Source: Triplophysa rosa (Eukaryota > Chordata > Actinopteri > Cypriniformes > Nemacheilidae). From it: a stretch of 64,000 bases of DNA. The notes beneath the pieces are model-generated. The model saw only the letters and a program-made list of their open reading frames with translations. It was not told the origin of the DNA and did not search any database. The translations under genes were made by a program, and so were the position numbers. The stretch covers positions 23,474,103 through 23,538,102 of the forward strand of contig NC_079891.1 of NCBI RefSeq assembly GCF_024868665.1, in the 5' to 3' direction. Every line of letters starts with the position of its first letter. The first letter of the stretch is position 1. Positions 14,201 through 26,352 of this stretch are shown piece after piece.

Positions 14201-17200
14201 GCAAAAAAGGTAATAATGGATTCTGACAATGCTGAAAACTAAATTTGAAAACAGACCTTTTTATTTATTGTAAAAAAGCTTATATGTACTGTATATATTA
14301 CACAAATTAAAATCCTTCATAGCCTGTATGTCTGCCTGTATGCAAAAATAAAAACAATTATTGTGTAATCGAAAATTCCTATAAAATTAAATTAAAAAAG
14401 AAAATAAATAAATACTATTTACTTTGAGTTTACATGCTTAAAGAAATGTTACGAATAAAAAACAATACTTTTCGACACATTTTTCATTATTATACAATAT
14501 TCGTTATCTTTTATTTGCATAATAACAGAATATATATATTTATAAAAATCAACCTCAAACTTAAAATGATAGTTCACCCAAAAATGAAAATCTTTTTTTC
14601 AATTTCTCTCAAGTTGTTGCAAACCTGTATCATTCTCTTTTTCGGTTGGACACAAATCAAGATATTTGGAAGAATGTTAGCAATTTACAGTTCTGGGACA
14701 ACACTAATAGTAGGAAAAATTATGTATAATTTTTTTGTTATGTTGAACACAAAAGAAATTTTTTTGAGGAATTTAGGAAAGCAAACAGCTCAAGAGCACC
14801 TCTGACTACCGTTTTCCCCCCACTATGGTAACCAATGGTGTCCCAGAAATGTCAGCTGCTAACATTCTTCCAAATATCTGCAGAGAAATATCTGTTCAAC
14901 CGAACAAAGAAATTCATACAGGTTTGGAACAACTAGAGGGTGATTAATTTATGACAGAATTTTGAGTGAATTATCCTATTAAGGTTAACCAGTCATGTGA
15001 GACTGTGGTTTACTGGTTTCTGATTCCTTTGATTCTGTGCACATACCTGATGGCAATGTCATGCACACTGATGTTTTCCTGAGACATGGTGAGCAGAAGA
15101 TCAGGCAGTTTGATGTCCAGAAACAGTGACAGATCTTCTGCTTCCCAGCTCATATCCAGTAAATGCAGCAAGCACGTCTGCACACATGACAGGGCAGGCA
15201 GCAGGACCCTGAGGACATCAGAATATATTTGGAAATCAGATACCAACACGTAAACAGCCATGTCAACAGGAATTTGCGATTATGATATAGAATGGCAATG
15301 TTTAGAGCGTAACAGAGGTAGAACGCACTTTTCATTCAATGCATTGAAGCCCTGCACCGCCTCCACTAACATGAGCACTAACAGATGATATGAGTGTCTG
15401 ACCAGCTCCCTCATCTCCTTTCCACTTCCCGCCATCTGAGAGAAGTAACTGAGAAAGAAAAATGGGGTTATAATATTGATATGATATCTGTATCAGAAAT
15501 GACCACAGCTACAGATTTTATGGCAAGGGCCATACTTGGTGAAATCTTTCTGACATGCCAAAAGTTCCTGAAGAAACAGGATACAGGGAGCCTGGAAGAG
15601 GTGCGATTTCCCCAGGGTGAGTATGCACTGCTGAATGATCTCCAGAACCTCTCACACGCTCAGTGCCTGGGCCTTTTTCAGGGCAAGAGTATGAAGAACA
15701 CTGCACACACAGAGAGAGCGAGAAAGAGACATTTCATTATAGCTCATCATGGAAACGCTACCATACACAGCAAGGTGCAAAACTCTATAACCAAAACTTC
15801 ATTCATGGGCCAATACCTGCTTTCACTGATAACCATGTCCTTCATAAAGCTGAGAATGTGTTTGAGAATAGGGAAACGCTCTTTAACAGGCGGCGCCATG
15901 CGAGGTTCCTCCAAAGACCGTAAGGAAAGGAGCCTCAGGCGTCCCCGACTGAAAGGTGCTTTACGTGGGAAGACTAACGGAGATGTGGGCTCTCCTATTT
16001 GAGACTGAAGGCTTTCGGAGGATCCTCCGGAAACCTGTGTACTGACACTGCTGGAAGGCCCGGCCTCGCCTGATGCAGAGAAGCCCAGGTCCTGTGCCCG
16101 GGGAGCGAGCCCCGTGGGTGTCGCTGCTTCTGTGCCCTCGGGGGTCTGCGAGATGGAGGGAGAGGGGCTGGGCTGGAAGTCTGCTTCGGATGTGGAAACG
16201 GATCGGAGAAGATGAGCAGCGCAGGCGCCCTCTTCTGGTTTGGAAGCTTCTTGTTCTGGAGAAGAGTTTCCACCAGTTGGGCTGAATTTAAAGAGGAACA
16301 AACTTCTACTGATGCAGATCTCAGCTGGAAGAGAGAGAGAGAGAGAGAGATGAAAAAATAAAACCTAGTCAGACAATCGTTTTTTTTATTGTATTGTTGC
16401 AATACTAACCAAGTGACTCCATCGTAACCTCATTCTGTCCTTCCTCTTTTTCCGCTGGTTCATTCATTTTACCCACAAGGTAACGCTGTTTCATCTCCAA
16501 CTATCAAAGAGGACAAAAAATGGTAGGAAAGGACTTTTTCAAATGTATTTGAGTTTTAGAGAAGTTATTTTGAAAGCACAATTTACACACCATCCATGTT
16601 CTGATGCTGTCGGCCAGGGAGTAGACCTGCAGGATGTCTTCACTAAGACCGCTCTGACCGTTTTTAGATACTAAATGGAGAAGAAAATATCTAATCAAGT
16701 CTAAAAACAAATAGTGTTGTGTGGTTACATCATAAAATGAATGAATACTGAATTACCAAAGCTCCTGAGACTATGGTGAAGCGCAGGTGTGTGATACATC
16801 ATTGCCCCCCACGTGGCATTCACAGCCTGGTCCACTTTTGATCCCGCAGCAATCTCGTTTCTGATTGGCTGCTTCTTGCAGGTCATCATAAGAGCTCTCA
16901 TGAGCTCTGTCCTGCCGTCAGAGGCATCCTGTGAAGGATCCCAACTTGAAAACTCCCTCAAGAACTCCACCAATTCATCTGCTGAAGGAGATGATGCTTC
17001 CTGTAGGCCACATTTTACAGATGAATGTAATGAAGTGAGTACAGCTGATGATTTAGACAACACACGCACACACTTTTAGACCGTCACCTGATCAGTGTCT
17101 GCGCTGGGCGCATCTTTGGGAAACTGACTCAGACCATGTCTGAACACAGGCTTCCAGAGAGGAGAAGACAGCACATGGTTCATCACGCCTGCAGGCAACT

Positions 17201-20200
17201 CCTTCACTCCGCGGATCTCTTCGTAAGGAAGACAAGATTGATATAATTATAAGTAAATTTTCGATACAAAAGATAGATCCTAGTCGTTGCCTTAATAAAC
17301 TGGATAAACATGGTAGGAACATACGTAAGTAATAAGGCGCATCTCAGTCTTGGCACAATTGTAAAGTGTTTGTATTCTTACCGTAAGGTGATTTTAAAGC
17401 CATTGTGCGTGAGGCCAGACGACCCATCAGTCTGGACACAAGCAGCTGCATGTCAGAGGTCCAGGACACGGTGACGTCTGGCAGGCCGTACGCTGTCACA
17501 GTGAACTTGTAACCCCACTCGTTATTACTGCTGTCTGAGTGGAAGAGAAACTGCAGCTGGGGACCCGCTTTAAAGGTCACTTTCTGAAAAAAAAAAAAAG
17601 ATATATTTGCATTATTTTATACGGTAGTTTACTATTAATCTAATTTATGTTTGTACAATATAATGCTGTTTTATTTCTTTAAAAAATGAGAATGCATAAA
17701 ACATACAAAATCTAAAGTAAAAACCCATTCAGCTCTATTAATCATACATAAGGCTTATTTTTATTATTCAGAAATACAATAAAATCCTTAAGCCAATAAA
17801 CTGATACCAAACAAAAAAACAATAAACCTGTGCAGACTTAAAGAAGTCCAATAAGTTAACAATTAAAATGTGTCACATCTACATTATCATCCAAGTAGTA
17901 ATACTCTCATTAACATTTCTCGCACCTTTGGCCATTTCTCTGTGCCAACTTTCATGTCATATCTCACTTTTCCTCCTCTAGCATCAGTGAACTCCAGATA
18001 GTCGTATCTACAAAAAAAAATCAATGAGTCTCAAAGCAATGACAGTATAATTAATTTTTGCTGTAAGTCAGCTATTGCCAGAAGGTGGCAGCAGAACATT
18101 TTAGAATCAGATCTTCCACCTTTTCTCTGTTTCACAGCGTTCATCGAACTCCACCTCAAAGGACGTGGCTCCAGGACAGACGAAAATGGTGGTCTCATGT
18201 CTGCTGTTCTCATAGTTATGAGGGGACTCCATGTTCCACGTCCTCAACACGACAGGCTGCTGAGTCTGCTGAGAGCCTTCCATATCAACCTACAGCACAA
18301 AAACCCTTTTCTTCACTTATTCACTTACAGGTCAATACATTACCTTTTTAAAAATGTGATAAAAATGATTACAAATCTATTTCTTTTAAAGGATCAGGTC
18401 TCCACAAAATAATAATCTATTTCTCACACTGGAATCTGGAGATTTCAGACTACAGGTGTTTTCTTTTTTCAGTCCCTTTTAAGTGTTTATATATACTATG
18501 TATACTTGTTTATGTATACTTTGGGATGCTTTTCTTTTGAAGCAACATAAAATCATGTACATTTTGCATGAACTATGCTTTTAACTGTATTTACCTGAGT
18601 GCAAATACCTGAACATGTCGAAATGCCTTACATCAACATTTATGCAATTGGCTGATGTTTTATCCAAAGCGATGTACAGTGCATTCAAGTTGTACATTTT
18701 ATCAGTATGTATGTATTTCCTGGGAATCAAACCCATAGCCTCTGTGCTGCTGGCACATTGCTCTACCAGTTAAGCTACAGGAACCAGCACACAGTGGACT
18801 GACCTTACAGAAGATCTCCTCTGTGTCGTTGGCCAGATTCTTCAACAGGCCTGCAAGAGGGTAGAATCTCCTCAGCAGCACACAATGAGGAATATCCAGA
18901 GCACACAACTCCAACAGAAAGATTGTCTGCGACAAGACACAATACAAACACCACATTGGGTCAAAACACACTTCAAAGATCACAGTGCTTTTAATCATAG
19001 ACTGTGATTATTAGTCTACGCGCAAACAGAAAACTGTTCTGATTGGCTGTATTTAAAGTCCCAGAGAAATAAAAAATGACAATGCCTATTTTTTCATGAA
19101 ATACTGCAGCGTTTATTGTAAATAGTTTATCAATGTGGGTCATTCTCTTTTTAAAATTTGTGTGCCCTCATAATCTTGAGTTAAAATCTGAAAATGCACT
19201 TCCTTTCTGTAATGACTATCTATCTTAAATGACGTAAGTTAGACGGCTTGGGCGGAGCATCCATTAACTCTTCCCCTTCAACTGTCAGTCTGCTACCAGT
19301 TCCATTTCAAAATGCAACAGCTGTATTTATACATCCAATCAAGTCGCAGAGAAAGACGAAAGCCACGCCCACAATTTTTCTCATTAGAAATTCCATTTCA
19401 CTCGGAAATGTGTCAAAATACGGAAGTAAAAACGATCGCAACTTCGGGTTCACAGGGACTTTAATGTTCATGATAGTGTCATGCCACACCCCAGGACGCT
19501 TGCTATAACACAGCAAGTGTGTGTATAATCATACATTCATGGCATTAACGGTCAGTGTCCTCGAGCAGATTCTAATCAAGTGGCCGTCTCGTGATTTATC
19601 ATGGGAAATAGTGAGCGAGCTATGAGTGTACATCGACTGTACACTCAAAATCAGAGTGCATTGTGGATGAAAAAAGAGTGAACAAATGTAGAGAATGAAG
19701 TAGTTTACTCAGGTTTTGGACACCACTACAAAATAGCGGACACCCGATATAGAGCACTATATAGCAGATACGGAGCGGTTTCAGACACAGCAACAGTTTG
19801 TAGAAGTAAAATGAAGTGTTTGCTACCAGCTGCCGGGTCGCCATGGCCAGGATGGATCCGTTGAGTTTTTCTGTGATATCGGCTCCAGAGAAGCGGTTGA
19901 TAAGAGAACTCAGTATGTTTCTGGTGCCGTCCAGGAACTGCTCCACATCTGCAAGTCAAGAGAAACAGCACAGATTTGTTAAGAAAGTGACAAACAGCTG
20001 TGCAGTTACTACCCTGAAATTTCATCTATAATAGAAATTGCTAAATTCTTTGAGGCATTTTGAAGGGCTTTGTAAATCCAGTCTGAAAGAACAAAAGAAG
20101 GATGCTCACATTTGAGCAGGATTTCCCGAGCCAGTTCAGCAGAGGTGCTTGTTCCTCCTTTGATCTGCAAGAAACACCAGGAGAGCAGACTTCCCTGGAG

Positions 20201-23200
20201 AGCCCAGAACAGCGACAGCAGGACCCTCCAAATAGACCCTTTTCTGGACTCTTGCATCAACACCTCACACTGAAAGACCGAGGGGCAGTTTTGCATTACT
20301 AAACATTAAACTACTCTTTACAAAGCTGCTGTAACCAAAGAAGAGCTGCTGTCGACATACACGTCACATCACAAGCGATACTCTGTATTAGAGGTCCAAA
20401 CATGTGGACCCAAACCCGAAGAGACCCGTGATTGTGCTACACATGTTCGACCCGGACCCGTCTAATCATTTTAAAATTGGACCCGAACCCGTGCAGAACT
20501 GAGAAAAATCATAAATTTACTACCCGAACCCGACGCGGACCCGCATATTATTTGAAAACTGGACCCGAACCCGGCTGGACCCGACTCGACCCAGTCGGCA
20601 CATATTCTATTCAATCTGTAAACAAGTTTCGAAAATATAAAAACCTTTTGTCTTATCTACTGTAAGTGGCCTTCTGCCTCCCTGACTGTGATGCATGATT
20701 GGTTTCATTCATGTTATTCCTCTCTCGCCAATTGAACGGCCATGTTAAATTCCATTCATTATTCCAGCTTCAAAAGTCTGCTTGCTGTCACGGTGACGAA
20801 TGACAGCAACTTTGCACGTTTGCGTTGTTTTTCTCTCTTGAGTCAAGTAAAATAAATCTTTGGCTGTTTGCCCTGTTGATCTACAATAATGATTGCTCGT
20901 TTAATGCCATCCATGACCGCTGACATTAGCAGCACTTGTTTGCTATCATCTCTGTGCTCTCTGAGCCGAGTCTGACCAAAATTTTTAGATATAACAAGAC
21001 GGTTCATTCATTATTATAAACATGAGGAAAAAGTGGAATACGCGCTTTTCCCCATATCACTCATGAAGGCATCCATGATCACAGACTGCGTGCAGTAATT
21101 CTGCAGCGGAGTTTTGCTGCTGACAGCTGAGGATGCTCGTGTTTTTCCCTTATTTCCAGACTCACACTAATTTTACGAGATGAACGTTACTAAACAAACG
21201 CACAGTGCTGACCTGTAAAATATAGACCATATACGGGTCTCGAGTCCTCCCTGAAGACCTCTACTCTGTATTACAACACATGTGTCAGCTAACAGATGTG
21301 AAATGAGTCATATGACACGGCTAAAACGAATATTTATCGTTTATATTTATCAATATCAAACGATATTGATTTATCGTTTGTTTTAGATGTAATGCATTGT
21401 GTATTCACGATTTAAGGTTCAAAAACGCTGTATTTTCCACATACCGTGCTTGTTTGTATCTCCTCTTTGCCCCGCCTCTCTGAAACGCGCAGATTTGTAC
21501 AAAAGCAATTGTACTGACAGTACTGACTTGCGTATACATTTGGGCGGTCTTAGTCAAATCATACCACGAACTGACGTAGATTTGTGGGGGTGTGGTTACA
21601 CGAGGCGTTTCAGGCAGATCTGGGTGAGCATTCGCTTGTAGATAGAATGCATCTTTTGTTTCCGACACTTAAATTTTTGCAATTTTACGTGTCTAATACA
21701 TGCATGGGCAACTTATAACACACCAAAGACACAGAAAAACACGTGTTCGCACCATATGATCACTTCAATAACTTGTAAACATGTGAGGCACGTGCAGTGT
21801 TGGGTAAGTTACTCTCAAAAAGTAATTAATTACTAGTTACTAATTACATATTCAAAAGTGTAATCAGATTACTGTACAAATTACTCTCTCCAAAAAGTAT
21901 TTAGTTACTTATTACTAATTACTTTCTATATCCTATATCAACCTTGATTAGTTAAGTGATTCAAGGATAGACATGAAAGGGCTCTTTTAATTCATTCAAA
22001 TAAATAATATTAAACTACATAAAGTAGTATTATTAACTCACTAAATTATTACAAATGTGAGAATTATACATTAAATCACAGATTTTAAAGTTAGACTCTG
22101 AATTTTGATGTCATTTCCACTATTACACACACATATATTACACAAAGTATTTAGTTTAATTACATCAAAAGTAACTGTAATTAAATTACAGAAAAAATAA
22201 GAGTAATCCCTTACTTTACTTTTCAAGGGAAAAGTAATTAAATTACAGTAACTAATTACTTAGTAACTAGTTACACCCAACACTGGGCACGTGTCGGCTA
22301 TCCACAGAGCCTGTATGACCAGACGAAGTTGGCAGCTGTCAGCATGGGTGAACATACCTCTCCAGTGGCTACTATGAGCATAGTGTCCATGACTGTCAGA
22401 ATGGGTGAGATATTGAAGTCAGACAGGGCTCCTTTAGGGGGCAGCAAGAGAAGACCTCTGGGGTCCTGATCGCTGGAAACAGATGAACGTGCGGCAATGT
22501 GTGAGAATGCTTTACAGTTTTATATGAAAGAGAACTAGATGGAGGAGTTTGATACCTGAAGTAATTGCAGAGTGATTCGAATGTTAGTTTCACAGACTCT
22601 GGTTGATTTTCCTCTGTTATGTTTTTCTAGTGAAAAAAAACAAACAAAAACTGCTAGTGTTAAATTCTTCACTGTAAAATCCATCTTAAAAATGTTCTCA
22701 CAGATTTTTTAGTAGCAAGAGCAAATTTATTATTTTGTGCATACTGATTTCTATCAGTCCTCAACTTGTTGCTAATAAAGATTATTTATAGACTTAACCT
22801 AAAGGGATAGTTCCCTTTAGTAAACATGTGTAAATTTCGTTGTTCTGCTAAACACTAGGAAATATATTTGGGAACATGTTTGTAATTAAACAGTTCTGGG
22901 GCACTACTGACTTCCATAGTACAGAAAAAAAACTACTATGGTAGTCAATAGTGCTTAAGAACTGTGTAGTTTCCCACATTCTTCAAAATATCTTCTTTTG
23001 TGTTCAACAAAAGAATTTTACACAGTTTTGGAACAGTAAATGGGGTGAGTAAATGATGACAGAATTTTCTTTTTTGGGTGAAATACTGTATATCAAAATA
23101 CTTTGGGTCAAGTGTTTCAGTTTTGCATCGGAAAGCTCAGTGCTGAGTTAAGAGAAATGTTTAATGAGTTGAGTGGATTTTATGCCATTAGTTGAGTAAA

Positions 23201-25999
23201 CTCAGATTTCAGTATGTATTGTCTAATTATTTGCAGCTGGTCAAACACTTCTTATAGTGAGGTTAAAAGACATGTGACATATCAACACAATTGATTTGAG
23301 TGAACTATTTATCCCAAACGTTGAATAAACTTAACAAATAAGTAAAAACAAAGTCTTACCATCATGTGAAAGAGCTTGTCTCTCCTGCTCTGTTTGTTAG
23401 GATAAAAGATAGCAGCTCCATTGAGAATGGCTTTCACAGCTTCTTTCCTCAGAGCTTTCTCCACCGCAGTCTCACCTTCAGGCCCATCCACCACTGCAGA
23501 GCACATAACCTACTGTTACTCTCTAATACCATCACTATCATCATCACACCGAACAGCATAGTTGAGCTTTATAGTTGTGAACACAACAGCGCTTGAGGAA
23601 CGTGACCTGCAGCACGACATTAAAAATAAACTGTGAAAGCACGTTTGAGAGTCTCACCTTGACACAAGTGATTGTAAAGCTCCCCGACAGCTTCAGCAGG
23701 GTGTACGTCTGCTCTGCATGAGGGCGAGGCAGACGCTGATGCTGACGATGAGGTCGCTGTCTCTGAGGACTGGGACTCTGTCAGGTTGGGCATCATCGAG
23801 AAGCAGTTCTGAAGCAGCTGAAGCAGAAGAACCCGTGTCTTCAATGCCTCCTCTCCCTCACTGAACACAAGCATAAACACATATTATAAGACACAAACAT
23901 AGACTAAACGCATTAAAGCTTCAAATTGATAAGGTCATTTTAAATGCAAAGAAAGAAGTTAGTCAATCACAACAGAGTCTATTTATTTAAAGACGTCTTG
24001 AAGCTAGTAGCTACAGTTGCAAAAACGTGTTTAATTCATTCTAATAGCTTTTATAAACTATATGTGCAACTACATGTTTACAGTTGTACTCACATTGACC
24101 TGAGTTTGCGGTAAAAATCCCAGAACAGAAGCAGGTTAAGGTCACTGAAGTCAAGAAGGGACTTCTGCTTGGACAAAGTGGCTTCCTGTAAATAAGGTTC
24201 TGGGTTTATATTTCATTGGACATGGATTCAAACGTAGATACCATTATGTGACAGAATTCAGGAATTTCAGCTATAATCGAAAGTCAACATCAGTGAATGG
24301 AAAAACTGCATTATGAAATACAGAGTTGTGTTTAAACAAATCAGGGGTTTGGTAGATGTACCATGTCTCTGGTGAGCTGCTGGATGAAATAAAGGGTCTT
24401 CTTCATGAGTGTGAGACCTGTGACCAGGCCTGACTTGTTATCCTCTGTCTGAAAGCTCAGATCCTCAACATCCTCTAGCCGCTCCAAGTCTGGACACAAA
24501 TAGCCACTAAAACACATCTGTTGAACCCCCAACCGCTCTGCTGTGTCCTGCCTAGTGCACAGGAACTTCACCATGAGGAACTACACAAAGACAGACAGAC
24601 AGACAGAGAGAGGGTTAGTAAACAAATGTCTATTACCTACTGTAGAAGAACACCATCAAAACCTGAATTGTCTATTTACTGCAGATAAACAGGTGAAAAT
24701 CTAGAGATAGAAACAAAGAAATCCTACTTTGGATACTCGACATTGCTGTAGCTTGATATCCACGTCATTCCAGTCCTCCTCCAGCTCAAACCAGCCCAGC
24801 GGATCATCTTCACTCTTCCCTGATGTCCTTGTGCTGGAGTGTGTATGAATTTGAGTGTGAATGTATGTATATGCATGGGATACGGAGGTAACAGTAAGAG
24901 GTTACTCAGAATCATTCTTAATGAATTTACAGCTGTCTTATGTGGTGTATAAATGTTCTGCAAGTGTTTGCTTCAAACTAACCAAGTGAAAATTTGACAA
25001 ACCTGTCTTGGAAAAATTCTTTGTAGTCTTTGTAGTCCCAGCTATCATACTTTTTGAATCGTTTGAAGTGTTTTTCTGCATCAAAGGCCTCGTTGTCATT
25101 GTACGCAAACACCAGGCCGCATTTAGCACCGATTGCCCCTTTACGCACCTGAGGTAAAGAAATGCTGGGATGAATATGCAAAGCAAAACTAGACTTTGAA
25201 AACTAGATCAACCAGTTTTTTATACTAAAACATACTCTTAAAAGACTATAAAGGCAAATAATAAGACTCACTTTCATCTTGATCTGTGTGACCTGAAAGC
25301 AGCTCTGGTTTTCAGTGGACAGAATCACACTGGCTTTCCTCTTTCCGTTCTCTGTCAGGAAACCTGCAACCCCAAATGGGTATTTCACTAACGCACTTTG
25401 GTTATAAAGTATCTCTGAAGTCCTATTTTGAATGCAAGATCAGGAGGGCTGTATGTTATGAATGGTGTTTGTACCGTCACCAGTGTTGGGTTCTGTTAGC
25501 ATGTTTTCTGGACCAGACTTCTCCTCTTTACTTTTGACATCACACGCCTGAAGATGGAGCTGAAGGGGTTTACCTGCACATGAACACCATGTTTATATGT
25601 GTTATAGTGCTGTACTGCAAATGCAGCTAATCCATCAAAAATAAAAACCAAATGTTCTTTAATGTTCTGCAACGGACAAAACTAAACGAACGGAAAATAA
25701 ACTAAACACAAAGCATGACAATTTTTTGAATGAATTACGAATCTCAAGATGAGTCTAAAGATTGGATTCAATATCAGATTTAGAAGCTTAAGATCATTAT
25801 CCAACTACTGTGCATTACCATTCCGGAAGAGCAATCTGAGCCGGACTGACGCCATGGAGGCCAGCAATGCGGATGCTCTATATTCAGAGTCCTGATGCTG
25901 GCAGACACCAGACAGAGAGATGAGGACTTTAGCCACGCTGCCTCGTGCCAGAGCAAATGCTAGAAGAGTCAGTTCAGCCTCAGGAGAAACACAGCAGCT

Positions 26000-26087
<88 letters not shown>

Positions 26088-26275
26088 TAGTAGAGTAATT
26101 AGTAATTAGACTAATAAGATTCAACCAGATTACAACACACATTAAACATTACTGTATTTTTTGTTAGAAAAATCAAACAAACAACAAATGCAACACCATC
26201 TGGCCATAAAAAGACAGTACACAATGACACAACCTTGATACAGAATGGGCAAGCACCAGGAAAAAGGTCAAGAGA

Positions 26276-26352
<77 letters not shown>

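Noticed and set aside
15394..16002. 202-codon open frame on the + strand
   Set aside because: It is antisense to zzef1 exons 29-31, whose minus-strand frames carry conserved protein and matching splice phases.
20432..20665. CCCGA repeats as a CRISPR-like or minisatellite array
   Set aside because: Units are degenerate, unspaced and confined within a hAT element with an 8-bp target duplication; the genome is eukaryotic.
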